DNA of 64,000 bases from Pseudomonas sp. K2I15 (GTDB lineage Bacteria; Pseudomonadota; Gammaproteobacteria; Pseudomonadales; Pseudomonadaceae): the NCBI RefSeq assembly GCF_002204795.1, contig NZ_NIXO01000007.1:62001-126000 (forward strand), read 5' to 3'. A program made the position numbers and the translations under genes. This document shows positions 43,501 to 51,544 of this stretch, piece after piece. The notes beneath the pieces were generated by a model. That model did not search any database. It was not told the origin of the DNA and saw nothing but the letters and a program-made list of their open reading frames with translations. The first letter of the stretch is position 1. Each line of letters begins with the position of its first letter.

Positions 43501-44489
43501 GCCGAGAGCTTGATGGAAATGCCCGGGCCTTCATAAATTCCGCGGCCGTGGGATGCTTTGCCGATCGAGTGGATGGCTTGTTCATACGAGGCCAGGTACT
43601 TCTGGGCATCGTGTTCGGTGAGTGCGGCTTCACCGAGCATGTCGTAGGAGTAACGGAAGCCCTTGGCTTCGAACTTGCTCGCATTGGCCAGGGCTTCGGC
43701 GATGGTTTCGCCGGTGACGAACTGCTCGCCCATCAGGCGCATGGCCATGTCGACGCCCTTGCGGATCATCGGCTCGCCGCTCTTGCCGATGATGCGGCTC
43801 AGGGATGAGGTCAGGCCGGCTTCGTTGTGGGTGGCGACCAATTTACCGGTCAGCAGCAAACCCCAAGTGGCGGCGTTGACGAACAGCGACGGGCTGTTGC
43901 CCAGGTGCGGGTGCCAGTTGCCGGTGCTGATCTTGTCGCGGATCAGCGCATCGCGGGTGCCCTTGTCCGGGATGCGCAGCAGCGCTTCGGCGAGGCACAT
44001 CAGCGCTACGCCTTCCTGGGACGACAGGGAAAATTCCTGCAGCAGGCCTTGGACGATGCCTGCACGGCCGCCGGCGCTTTTCTGATTGCGCAGTTTCTCG
44101 GCGATTGAAGAGGCGAGCTTGTTGGTGGCCTCGGCCATTGCTGCTGGCAGGCGCGCCTGCTCGATCAGCATCGGTACTACTTCCGGCTCGGGGCGACGGT
44201 AAGCGGCGGTGATCGAAGCGCGCAGTACCGATTGCGGCAGGATGCTCTCGGCGAACTCCAGGAAGCACTGGTGGGCGTGGTCGGTCTGGACCTCGCCGGC
44301 TTCTTCCGCATCCTTGCTGCTCATGCCGTTGAGCTCGGCCAGGGTTGCACCACCCTCGAGTTTCTCCAGGTAATTGAAAATCGCCTGCTTGATCAGCCAG
44401 TGCGGCGTGCGATCAATGGAGCTCGCGGCCGCCTTCAGGCGCTCGCGGGTCGGGTCGTCAAGTTTGACCCCAAGGGTGGTCGTAGCCAT
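40536..44489 (-). CDS. putA: Bifunctional proline dehydrogenase/P5C dehydrogenase and put repressor
   Basis: The 1,317-residue trifunctional PutA oxidises proline to glutamate. Residues 1-47 form a ribbon-helix-helix DNA-binding domain (TTTLGVKLDDPTRERLKAAA). The FAD-dependent proline dehydrogenase barrel follows (about 180-500), then the NAD-dependent P5C dehydrogenase (about 570-1,080) with catalytic Cys in SAGQRCSALRVL, and a C-terminal domain. ATG 44489 (GAGGATAAAAAG upstream) starts at the RHH domain. PutA leaves the DNA for the membrane when proline is present. The GTTGCA array upstream fits autoregulation. Confidence 0.98.
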   Translation of the reverse strand: MATTTLGVKLDDPTRERLKAAASSIDRTPHWLIKQAIFNYLEKLEGGATLAELNGMSSKDAEEAGEVQTDHAHQCFLEFAESILPQSVLRASITAAYRRPEPEVVPMLIEQARLPAAMAEATNKLASSIAEKLRNQKSAGGRAGIVQGLLQEFSLSSQEGVALMCLAEALLRIPDKGTRDALIRDKISTGNWHPHLGNSPSLFVNAATWGLLLTGKLVATHNEAGLTSSLSRIIGKSGEPMIRKGVDMAMRLMGEQFVTGETIAEALANASKFEAKGFRYSYDMLGEAALTEHDAQKYLASYEQAIHSIGKASHGRGIYEGPGISIKLSALHPRYSRAQYERVMDELYPRLLSLTLLAKQYDIGLNIDAEEADRLELSLDLLERLCFEPQLTGWNGIGFVIQAYQKRCPYVIDYVIDLARRSRHRLMIRLVKGAYWDSEIKRAQVEGLEGYPVYTRKVYTDVSYIACARKLLSVPEVIYPQFATHNAHTLSAIYHIAGQNYYPGQYEFQCLHGMGEPLYEQVVGKVSEGKLNRPCRVYAPVGTHETLLAYLVRRLLENGANTSFVNRIADQSISIQELVADPVASIEQMATLEGGFGLPHPRIPLPRDLYGAERANSAGIDLANEHRLASLSCALLATAHNDWKAAPMLGCASSNEAAAPVLNPSDLRDVVGHVQEATVEDVDNAIQCALNAGPIWQATPPAERAAILERAADLMEGEIQPLMGLLAREAGKTFANAIAEVREAVDFLRYYAVQARNDFTNDAHRPLGPVVCISPWNFPLAIFSGQVAAALAAGNPVLAKPAEQTPLVAAQAVRLLLEAGIPQGVLQLLPGQGETVGARLVGDERVKGVMFTGSTEVARLLQRNVAGRLDAQGRPIPLIAETGGQNAMIVDSSALTEQVVIDVVSSAFDSAGQRCSALRVLCLQEDSADRVIEMLKGAMAECRLGNPERLSVDIGPVIDAEAKAGIEKHIQAMRDKGRNVYQVAIADSEEVKRGTFVMPTLIELESFDELQREIFGPVLHVVRYKRKEIDQLIAQINASGYGLTLGVHTRIDETIAKVIDNVHAGNVYVNRNIVGAVVGVQPFGGEGLSGTGPKAGGPLYLYRLLSTRPTDAIEQSFVRGDALAAPDVRLRDAMSKPLGALQTWADSNKLSDLSALCVQFAAQSQSGITRQLAGPTGERNSYAILPREHVLCLAEVEGDLLTQLAAVLAVGSSAVWPDTELTKAVFARLPKDLQAKIKRVADWTKDETVFDAVLHHGDCDQLRGVCQQVAKRGGAIVGVHGLSSGETGIALERLVIERALSVNTAAAGGNASLMTIG

Positions 44490-44561
44490 CTTTTTATCCT
44501 CATGGGTGCCACTACTGCGTGGCATCAGCTGGCGGCAAGATTAGCTTTGCGCCGAGAGAGG

Positions 44562-44577
44562 TGCAACCGGGTGCAAC
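44562..44577. promoter_or_regulatory. Two direct PutA operator motifs near putA
   Basis: TGCAAC occurs at 44562-44567 and again at 44572-44577, ten bases apart and so on the same face of the helix. They lie 73-88 bases upstream of the putA start, a fitting place for repression. Confidence 0.65.
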
Positions 44578-44727
44578 CCTTTTTATCCATGATTTTTTTG
44601 ATGCTGATCGGGAAAATTTATCAGTGCAGCCGAATCGGCTGTGCCGTGGTGCAATTGGTTCTGACTTTGGCTGTGCTTGCTCCGAAAAGGAGCAAAAACA
44701 CGGCGTTTTGCGAAAAACACATCAAGG

Positions 44728-44756
44728 TGCAACTTATTCTCAAGAAACTGGTTGCA
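44728..44756. promoter_or_regulatory. Inverted PutA operator pair
   Basis: TGCAAC at 44728-44733 faces GTTGCA at 44751-44756, both inside the extended form AAGGTGCAAC on their respective strands. The 17-bp gap places the sites about two helical turns apart. It is close to the middle of the intergenic region. Confidence 0.65.
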
Positions 44757-44793
44757 CCTTATTTGCTTTGTTGAATAGCATTCGCGCCCAAGG

Positions 44794-44799
44794 TGCAAC
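44794..44799. promoter_or_regulatory. Single PutA operator motif on the putP side
   Basis: TGCAAC lies in the extended context CCAAGGTGCAACC, about 145 bases upstream of the putP start. Confidence 0.55.
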
Positions 44800-44919
44800 C
44801 TCCTACGGACGGTTCATCGGCTGATGGCTTTCCTGGGGAAACGTCAGTCCTAAATGCGCGGCTCCAGGCGTCGTATCCACTTGCGAGTGGGTGGCCGTCC
44901 TGACAGGCCGCCGCTACAT

Positions 44920-44927
44920 AAAAACAA
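44920..44927 (+). promoter_or_regulatory. Candidate Hfq/Crc catabolite-repression motif before putP
   Basis: The putP leader contains AAAAACAA, a match to the AANAANAA motif bound by Hfq with Crc in Pseudomonas. It ends 17 bases before the ATG, near the ribosome site, where binding would block translation. The match is short and untested. Confidence 0.4.
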
Positions 44928-44944
44928 AGCCAGGGCGTAACTCA

Positions 44945-46429
44945 ATGAGCGTAAGTAATCCTACCCTGATCACGTTTGTGATCTATATCGCTGCCATGGT
45001 GCTGATCGGCTTTATGGCCTATCGCTCCACCAACAACCTTTCCGACTACATTCTGGGCGGTCGCAGCCTCGGCAGCGTGGTTACAGCGCTCTCGGCAGGC
45101 GCCTCGGACATGAGCGGCTGGTTGCTGATGGGCTTGCCCGGCGCGATCTACATGTCTGGCCTGTCGGAAAGCTGGATCGCCATCGGCCTGATCGTCGGTG
45201 CCTACCTGAACTGGCTGTTTGTAGCCGGCCGCCTGCGGGTGCAGACCGAGCACAACGGCGACGCCCTGACACTGCCGGATTACTTCTCCAGCCGCTTCGA
45301 AGATAAAAGCGGCCTGCTGCGGATCATCTCTGCGGTGGTGATCCTGGTGTTCTTCACCATTTACTGCGCTTCCGGCATCGTGGCCGGTGCCCGCCTGTTT
45401 GAAAGCACCTTCGGCATGTCCTACGAGACTGCGCTGTGGGCCGGTGCTGCAGCGACGATTGCCTACACCTTTGTTGGTGGTTTCTTGGCGGTGAGCTGGA
45501 CTGACACCGTACAAGCCACGCTGATGATCTTCGCCCTGATCCTGACGCCGATCATCGTGCTGCTGGCCACCGGTGGCGTCGACACGACTTTCCTGGCAAT
45601 CGAAGCGCAGAACCCTGACAACTTCAACATGCTGAAAAATACCACCTTCATCGGCATCATTTCGCTGATGGGCTGGGGCCTGGGTTACTTCGGCCAGCCG
45701 CACATCCTCGCGCGTTTCATGGCGGCGGATTCGGTGAAGTCGATTGCCAAGGCGCGCCGCATCTCCATGACCTGGATGATCCTGTGCCTGGGCGGCACCG
45801 TGGCGGTGGGCTTCTTCGGTATCGCCTACTTTTCGGCGCACCCGGAAGTGGCCGGCCCAGTGACCGAGAACCACGAGCGTGTGTTCATCGAACTGGCCAA
45901 GCTGCTGTTTAACCCATGGATTGCCGGTGTGTTGCTGTCGGCCATTCTGGCTGCGGTAATGAGCACCCTGAGCTGCCAGTTGCTGGTGTGCTCCAGCGCC
46001 CTGACCGAAGACTTCTATAAAACCTTCCTGCGCAAAAATGCTTCCCAGGTTGAGCTGGTGTGGGTCGGTCGCGCCATGGTGCTGCTGGTGGCGTTGATCG
46101 CTATCGCCATGGCCGCCAACCCGGAAAACCGCGTGCTGGGCCTGGTGAGCTACGCCTGGGCTGGTTTCGGGGCTGCGTTCGGTCCTGTCGTGCTGATCTC
46201 TGTGCTGTGGAAAGGCATGACGCGTAATGGCGCACTGGCGGGCATCCTGGTGGGCGCGATCACCGTGATCGTGTGGAAACACTTCAGCTTGTTGGGCCTG
46301 TACGAAATCATCCCGGGCTTCATCTTCGCGAGCCTGGCGATCTACTTCGTGAGCAAGCTGGGCGCGCCGACGGCTGGCATGGTTCAGCGTTTTGATGCGG
46401 CCGAGGCGGATTACAACCTCAACAAGTAA
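44945..46429 (+). CDS. putP: Sodium/proline symporter PutP
   Basis: The 494-residue protein of the solute:sodium symporter family has about 13 membrane helices. The family segments include NLSDYILGGRSLGSVVTALSAGASDMSGW-type start (residues 29-60) and RISMTWMILC. It imports proline with Na+ for use by PutA. ATG 44945 starts the protein; an upstream in-frame start lies in the leader. It is divergent from putA and followed by a strong terminator. Confidence 0.97.
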   Translation: MSVSNPTLITFVIYIAAMVLIGFMAYRSTNNLSDYILGGRSLGSVVTALSAGASDMSGWLLMGLPGAIYMSGLSESWIAIGLIVGAYLNWLFVAGRLRVQTEHNGDALTLPDYFSSRFEDKSGLLRIISAVVILVFFTIYCASGIVAGARLFESTFGMSYETALWAGAAATIAYTFVGGFLAVSWTDTVQATLMIFALILTPIIVLLATGGVDTTFLAIEAQNPDNFNMLKNTTFIGIISLMGWGLGYFGQPHILARFMAADSVKSIAKARRISMTWMILCLGGTVAVGFFGIAYFSAHPEVAGPVTENHERVFIELAKLLFNPWIAGVLLSAILAAVMSTLSCQLLVCSSALTEDFYKTFLRKNASQVELVWVGRAMVLLVALIAIAMAANPENRVLGLVSYAWAGFGAAFGPVVLISVLWKGMTRNGALAGILVGAITVIVWKHFSLLGLYEIIPGFIFASLAIYFVSKLGAPTAGMVQRFDAAEADYNLNK

Positions 46430-46459
46430 TCGGCGGGGGCCTGAAGGCCCGCTGAACTG

Positions 46460-46487
46460 AAAACGGCCCGCCTGCGGGCCGTTTTTT
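46460..46487 (+). terminator. putP terminator
   Basis: The stem ACGGCCCGC/GCGGGCCGT is followed by T6 on the plus strand and preceded by A3-4, so it can also serve the minus-strand DUF2165 gene, which ends 12 bases away. Confidence 0.9.
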
Positions 46488-46498
46488 ATGGGCGTGAT

Positions 46499-46993
46499 TC
46501 AGTCGCGGTCTGTGTCCGGCTGATTCAGGAAAATCAATACGCCCAGGATCGCCATGTAAAACTTGAACGCCGCTTCCTGGCCGTTCCACTGATGGGATTG
46601 CCACATCAGGAACCACTCGCCGCCGATCACCATAAAGCCGAAAAACCACACGACAAAACCGAGGGTCAGGCCCGCGACTGCGCATTTCTTTGCGCGGTTG
46701 AATTCGGTGCCGGTGGCACGACGAGCTCGCCACAACGCCAGCGCGCCTCGTGCCAGCCACACGGCCGTCAGTGCTTCACCCGCAATGATCAGCCAATACG
46801 CACCGTGCCATAGCCATGGGGTGGTGATGGCGCGATACATTGCGGCGTTGCCGGGGAAGGTGGTGTCCATGCTCAGCACATGTTTGACGAAGGCAAAGTT
46901 GGAGCCGTAGTCGGTGATGTTGCTGAAAGCGACGAGGGTGGCGAAGGCTGCCAGGGCAAGGGTCAGGACGATTTTTGCATAGCGGGTGGCCAT
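46499..46993 (-). CDS. DUF2165 membrane protein
   Basis: The 164-residue protein has four predicted membrane helices (about 8-25, 62-85, 105-130, 138-158) and the DUF2165 pattern (FVKHVLSMDTTFPGN, then GGEWFLMWQS). Its function is unknown. It is divergent from vgrG across 188 bp, in which I see no distinct element, and convergent with putP at the terminator. Confidence 0.82.
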   Translation of the reverse strand: MATRYAKIVLTLALAAFATLVAFSNITDYGSNFAFVKHVLSMDTTFPGNAAMYRAITTPWLWHGAYWLIIAGEALTAVWLARGALALWRARRATGTEFNRAKKCAVAGLTLGFVVWFFGFMVIGGEWFLMWQSHQWNGQEAAFKFYMAILGVLIFLNQPDTDRD

Positions 46994-47181
46994 GTTTTTT
47001 CCATTGTTATTCGGCGTTGGGGGGCGCTTACGCTAGCACGCTGGCGGTAGGGCTTCGACGCCTGATACATGAAGATTAAAGTGTCTGCCGTGTAGGGATT
47101 TACTGATTTGCCGGCAGCGCACTCAGTTGGGCAAAAAGCTGGTGCAGAATCGGTCGCCCACTACTTGCAGAGAAACACCGG

Positions 47182-49203
47182 ATGTTCGCTCCTGCCAATC
47201 AAAGTGCCTTTACCCTGACCCTCGACGGTATGCCCAGTGATCTCAAGGTTTTTGAGTTCACGGGCAGCGAAGCCATCAGCGAGCCTTATCGCTTTGACCT
47301 TGAACTGGTCAGCGAGCAGCCGGACCTTGACCTTGAGAGCCTGCTGCACCGTCAGGCCTTCCTGGGCTTTGATGCCCAGGGGCATGGCGTTCACGGCCAA
47401 ATCTACCGCGTTGCCCAAGGTGATTCCGGCAGGCGCCTGACTCGCTACCAGATCAGCCTGGTGCCCCGGTTGGCATATCTGCAACACAGCAGTCACCAGC
47501 GAATGTTCCAGCACCTGAGCGTGCCGCAGATCATCAAGCAGGTGTTGGAGGGGCAGGGCATCCACGGGGATGCTTTCGAATTCCGGTTGGGCGGTGTGTA
47601 TCCCGTGCGCGAGTACTGCGTGCAGTTCGGTGAAAGCGATTTGGGGTTTATCCAGCGGCTGTGTGCCGAGCAGGGGATTCACTACCATTTTCAGCACAGC
47701 CCCGACGGTCACCTGTTGGTGTTTGGTGATGACCAGGCGGTATTCGCTCAGGGCGAGCAGCCAACCGACTATGCACCGGGCTCCGGAATGGTCGCCGACA
47801 CGCCGGTGATCAAGCGTTTTTCGGTGCGCCTGGAGACACGTACGACAGGCGTAAACCTGCGCGATTACGACTTTCGCAAACCGCGTCTGCAGCTGGAAAG
47901 CGAAGTGCTGGGTGAGCAGCTTCCTTCCCTGGAAGATCACGATTATCCCGGACATTTTACTGACCGCCCCCATGGCAAACACTTGGCCCAACGGACCCTT
48001 GAGCGGCACCGCCGAGATTATCGCCAGGCCCGTGGCAGTGGCGATCAACCGGCGTTGGTCAGTGGTCAGTTTTTCCAGCTGGCAGCGCATCCGCGTGATG
48101 AATGGAATGACCTGTGGCTGGTGACGCATGTCACCCATACCGGCAAGCAGCCGCAAGTGCTCGAAGAGTCTGTGGGCGATGGGGGGCTCCAGGGCTATGG
48201 CAACACCTTCGTCGCCACACCTTGGGACACTGTGTTTCGACCCACGCTACCGCCGCCACGTACACCGATATCCGGCTACCAAAACGCCGTGGTCACCGGG
48301 CCGCAAGGCAGTGAAATCCATTGCGACGAATACGGCCGGGTCAAGGTGCAACTGGCCTGGGATCGCGCCGGGGAATACAACGAACACTCCAGCTGCTGGC
48401 TGCGGGTAGCCAGCGGCTGGGCTCACGAGCATTACGGCGCAGTGTTGATCCCGCGGGTGGGCATGGAAGTGCTGGTGGGCTTCGTCGACGGCGACGCTGA
48501 CACGCCACTGGTGGTCGGCTGCCTGGCCAACGCGGCGACGCCGGTGCCGCTGGATCTACCGGCCGACAAGACCCGCAGCATCTTCCGTAGCCAGACCAGC
48601 CCCGGCGGCGGTGGCTACAACGAACTGCGCATCGAGGACCGAAAGGGCGCCGAGGAAATCTACCTGCGTGCCCAGCGCAACTGGACCCAGCATGTACTCC
48701 ACGACCAGCACGTGCAGGTCGACAACCAGCGCAACGTGATCGTCAAAGGTCTCGATCGTCACGAGCTTCAGGGCGAAGAACAGCGCACCACCCACGGCAA
48801 CCGCCTGACCGAACTCAAGCAGGACGATCACCTGATGATCGCCGGCTCGCAGCAGATGCGTGCCGGAATGACCATTCACATTGGCGCGGGGCAAAGTATC
48901 GTTATCGATGCGGGTGCCAGCGTGACGCTTCAGGCGGGCGGGCAATGGATCAACGTGTCGGCGGGCGGGATTTTCAGCAGTGTTCCTATCCAGCTGGGCG
49001 GCGCGCCAGCGGCGGCGGGAGCGCCGTTGATGCCCGGGCTACAGGAAAAACTGCTGGCGGTAATTCCGGTGCCATTGAGCGCGGTGCAAGTGTCCAGCCT
49101 CAAACGCAGCGCGCCCTTTTGCGAAGAGTGCGAGCGCTGCAAGAATGGCGTGTGTGATACGCCTCTACACCGCAGTGCATCACTGGCCGGGCGTGCCCCA
49201 TGA
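47182..49203 (+). CDS. vgrG: Type VI secretion spike protein VgrG (TssI), orphan
   Basis: The 673-residue VgrG has the gp27-like base (residues 1-360), the gp5-like OB fold around GSEIHCDEYGRVKVQLAWDR (about 375-395) and the C-terminal beta-prism (about 440-620). A proline/alanine linker and a short tail with four cysteines (647, 650, 653, 658; CEECERCKNGVC) follow, an unusual ending. It trimerises as the spike tip of the T6SS tube and carries effectors. No other tss gene is nearby. Its TGA overlaps the adaptor start. Confidence 0.95.
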   Translation: MFAPANQSAFTLTLDGMPSDLKVFEFTGSEAISEPYRFDLELVSEQPDLDLESLLHRQAFLGFDAQGHGVHGQIYRVAQGDSGRRLTRYQISLVPRLAYLQHSSHQRMFQHLSVPQIIKQVLEGQGIHGDAFEFRLGGVYPVREYCVQFGESDLGFIQRLCAEQGIHYHFQHSPDGHLLVFGDDQAVFAQGEQPTDYAPGSGMVADTPVIKRFSVRLETRTTGVNLRDYDFRKPRLQLESEVLGEQLPSLEDHDYPGHFTDRPHGKHLAQRTLERHRRDYRQARGSGDQPALVSGQFFQLAAHPRDEWNDLWLVTHVTHTGKQPQVLEESVGDGGLQGYGNTFVATPWDTVFRPTLPPPRTPISGYQNAVVTGPQGSEIHCDEYGRVKVQLAWDRAGEYNEHSSCWLRVASGWAHEHYGAVLIPRVGMEVLVGFVDGDADTPLVVGCLANAATPVPLDLPADKTRSIFRSQTSPGGGGYNELRIEDRKGAEEIYLRAQRNWTQHVLHDQHVQVDNQRNVIVKGLDRHELQGEEQRTTHGNRLTELKQDDHLMIAGSQQMRAGMTIHIGAGQSIVIDAGASVTLQAGGQWINVSAGGIFSSVPIQLGGAPAAAGAPLMPGLQEKLLAVIPVPLSAVQVSSLKRSAPFCEECERCKNGVCDTPLHRSASLAGRAP

Positions 49204-49913
49204 TGTCTCCCGGGCAGTGGCTTGAGTCTCAACCGTTGCAGGTGGGTGAGCAGTTGTTTGCGGTGTTGGGCAATGGCAGTGACTGCAAGCCGCTTGAAGC
49301 GTGGCGTCGTACCGATGGCCGCGCACTCAGTCCAATCTGGGCGGGTAGCGAGTATGCAGCGTGGGATGAGGTGATGCCCTATGTTGCAGTGGTTGCCGTT
49401 GATAGTGCTTTTCTGGAATGGGCCGCCGAATGTGAAGGTACCGATTGGGGTTGGCTGGCCGTGTCGATCTGTTCTCTGCAAACCGTCGCCGAGCATCTGC
49501 GCAGCCTGACCAAGGTGCTATTGCCGGAGGGGCAGGCGGTGTTTTTTCGCTTTTGGGATGGTGCCTATACGCTGCCTGTTTTACAGGCGCTTGGGCCTGG
49601 GGCGCGGGAGTTGCTCCCTGTATTCAGCCGCTACTGGATCAATGGTTGCCTGCATGAGGTCGCGGTCACGACGGTGGGAGCGGCAAAACCCAGCCCGTGG
49701 TGGCAAGTACCGCCGCAGGTTCTCCAGCATCTGAGTGACCAATCGAGCGTCACGCTGGTGGACAACCTGCTGCAATGGCTGGAAGAACAGCGCCCGGACC
49801 TGCACAGCGCTTTTGCGCCGGTGACCTTGAAGCACAAGGTCGCACACTTTGTGTGCAGGCCGGACGTCAGCCATCAGGCGCTGGAAGCCTGGTTGACTTC
49901 AGAGCTGGGTTGA
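49200..49913 (+). CDS. DUF4123 T6SS effector adaptor
   Basis: The 237-residue DUF4123 (TEC/Tap) protein has the typical start QLFAVLGNGSDC and the conserved FRFWDGAYTLPVLQAL segment. These chaperones load a partner effector on VgrG and are normally followed by the effector gene. Here no effector follows; the stop is overlapped by the minus-strand metY remnant. The gene overlaps vgrG by four bases (ATGA). Confidence 0.9.
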   Translation: MMSPGQWLESQPLQVGEQLFAVLGNGSDCKPLEAWRRTDGRALSPIWAGSEYAAWDEVMPYVAVVAVDSAFLEWAAECEGTDWGWLAVSICSLQTVAEHLRSLTKVLLPEGQAVFFRFWDGAYTLPVLQALGPGARELLPVFSRYWINGCLHEVAVTTVGAAKPSPWWQVPPQVLQHLSDQSSVTLVDNLLQWLEEQRPDLHSAFAPVTLKHKVAHFVCRPDVSHQALEAWLTSELG

Positions 49914-50382
49914 AGCCAAAGACTGCTGCAAGTCCTCGATCAGGTCTTCAATGGCCTCATAGCCGCCCTTCAGGCCGAAGGACAGAATTGCCGACGGTTT
50001 ACCCTGCATGTATTTCTGGGCCAGATGATGGTGTGGGTGATCCGGCAGGCCGGCGTAGCTGACCCACTCGACCCGTTCGTGGTCTTGCAGGAAGCGGGCA
50101 ATCTTCAAGGCGTTTTCGGTGTGGCGCTCCATACGCAGGGCCAGGGTTTCCAGGCCTTGCAGCAGTAGGAACGCATTCATCGGCGCCAAGCCGCGCCGGT
50201 GTTGCGCAGGGGCACGGTGCGGGCCCGGGCGATGAATGCGGCCGGGCCGAATTTCTCGGTGTAGACCACGCCGTGATAGGCCGGCTCGGGCTGGTTAAGG
50301 CCGGGGAATTTCTCCGGGTATTGAGTCCAGGGAAAGGTGCCACTGTCGACGATCACGCCACCCAGCGAGTTGCCATGGCCCT
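49899..50382 (-). pseudogene. metY: O-acetylhomoserine sulfhydrylase remnant
   Basis: The C-terminal third of a Cys/Met-metabolism PLP enzyme remains. The first part (about 50186-50382) reads [14 protein letters not shown]..., then [17 protein letters not shown] one-base loss near 50190 shifts to the next frame, which continues [22 protein letters not shown] to the stop at 49899. The N-terminal two thirds, including the PLP lysine (just before GHGNS in intact enzymes), are missing. Homology stops exactly where the REPIN at 50380 begins. The product would be inactive. I recall metY in the matching P. aeruginosa region. Confidence 0.88.
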
Positions 50383-50517
50383 GTGGTGAGCGGGCTTGCC
50401 CCGCGCTGGGCTGCGTAGCGGCCCTAAGTCGCCCACTGCATTCTGTCTGAAATAACGCCGTTTGCCATTATTGGGGCTGCTTCGCAGCCCGGCGCGGGGC
50501 AAGCCCGCTCACCACAG
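50380..50517. repeat. REPIN, third arm type, at the metY break
   Basis: Outer arms ctgtggtgagcgggcttgcc and ggcaagcccgctcaccacag enclose two sub-hairpins (gggctgcgtagcggccc and ggggctgcttcgcagccc). The layout is like the elements at 8751 and 20798 but with 'ggtgagcgggc' arms. The left edge coincides with the broken 5' end of metY, so the element or its movement probably took part in the deletion. It ends 55 bases before rlmJ. Confidence 0.88.
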
Positions 50518-50572
50518 CCCTGCACCTTTGCCTGCGTAAAAGGTAAACTTCGCCCCCTGCGCAGGAGCAACC

Positions 50573-51409
50573 ATGAATTATCGTCACGCCTTTCACGCCG
50601 GCAACCACGCCGATGTCTTCAAACACCTGACCTTGACCCGCCTCATCGCCCTGATGTCGCGCAAGGAACAGCCGTTTGCCTATCTCGACACCCACGCCGG
50701 CATTGGTCTGTATGACCTGCAGGGCGACCAGGCGAACCGCACCGGTGAGTACCTGGAAGGCATCGCCCGCCTGTGGGGCCAGGCCGACCTGCCGCCGCTG
50801 ACCGCCGATTACATGCGCGTGCTGCACGAGATGAACCCGGATGGCGAATTGCGCTACTACCCGGGCTCACCGGAGCTGGCGCGACGCCTGACCCGCCCCC
50901 AGGACCGCGTGTTGCTCAACGAGAAACACCCGGAAGACGGCCTGCTGCTCAAGGACAATATGAAGGGCGACCGCCGGGTGAAAGTGCACCTTGGCGAAGG
51001 CTGGCACGTGCCACGGGCGCTGCTGCCAGTGCCGGAAAAACGCGCGCTGATGTTGATTGACCCGCCGTTCGAAAAGCTTGATGAGATGCAGCGCTGCGCC
51101 GCGTCCCTCAAGGAAGCCGTGAGCCGTATGCGCCAGACGGTGGCCGCGATCTGGTACCCGGTGAAAGACCAGCGCATGCTGCGCCGCTTCTATCAGGACC
51201 TTGCCGGTACCGGTGCGCCGAAGTTGCTGCGGGTGGAATTGTTGGTGCATCCGCTGGACACGCCCAACACCCTGACCGGCTCGGGCTTGGCGATTGCCAA
51301 TCCGCCGTGGGGGCTGGAGGAAGAATTGCGTGAGCTGTTGCCGTGGTTGTCCAAGCAGCTTGGGCAAACCCAGGGTGGCTGGCAGATAGATTGGCTGATT
51401 GCCGAGTAA
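50573..51409 (+). CDS. rlmJ: 23S rRNA (adenine-2030-N6)-methyltransferase RlmJ
   Basis: The 278-residue SAM enzyme methylates A2030 of 23S rRNA. It begins MNYRHAFHAGNHADVFKHL, as in E. coli RlmJ (YhiR). It has the catalytic motif IDPPFEK (residues 162-168) and the SAM site YLDTHAGIGLYD. The start follows a GCAGGAGC ribosome site. A REPIN lies on each side. Confidence 0.96.
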   Translation: MNYRHAFHAGNHADVFKHLTLTRLIALMSRKEQPFAYLDTHAGIGLYDLQGDQANRTGEYLEGIARLWGQADLPPLTADYMRVLHEMNPDGELRYYPGSPELARRLTRPQDRVLLNEKHPEDGLLLKDNMKGDRRVKVHLGEGWHVPRALLPVPEKRALMLIDPPFEKLDEMQRCAASLKEAVSRMRQTVAAIWYPVKDQRMLRRFYQDLAGTGAPKLLRVELLVHPLDTPNTLTGSGLAIANPPWGLEEELRELLPWLSKQLGQTQGGWQIDWLIAE

Positions 51410-51436
51410 TCCACTCTCAAGGTAAGTGAGGACCCC

Positions 51437-51528
51437 ATGTGGGAGCGGGCTTGCTCGCGAAAGCGGTGTGACAGTCGCCTTATGCATCGACTGATACACC
51501 GCCTTCGCGAGCAAGCCCGCTCCCACAT
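51437..51528. repeat. REPIN between rlmJ and msrA
   Basis: Arms atgtgggagcgggcttgctc and gagcaagcccgctcccacat flank a spacer of about 45 bp. It has the common family sequence. It is placed between the convergent 3' ends of rlmJ and msrA. Confidence 0.93.
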
Positions 51529-51544
51529 TTTTTCGGTGTCGCTC

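Larger units (their letters stand above)
44490..44944. promoter_or_regulatory. putA-putP divergent control region
   Basis: This 455-bp AT-rich gap between the divergent putA and putP carries five exact GTTGCA/TGCAAC hexamers and one near match (TGCAAT at 44650-44655). Most of the exact sites sit in an extended AAGGTGCAAC context. Individual sites are listed separately. The arrangement resembles the multi-operator put control region of E. coli, where PutA binds GTTGCA. Confidence 0.8.
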
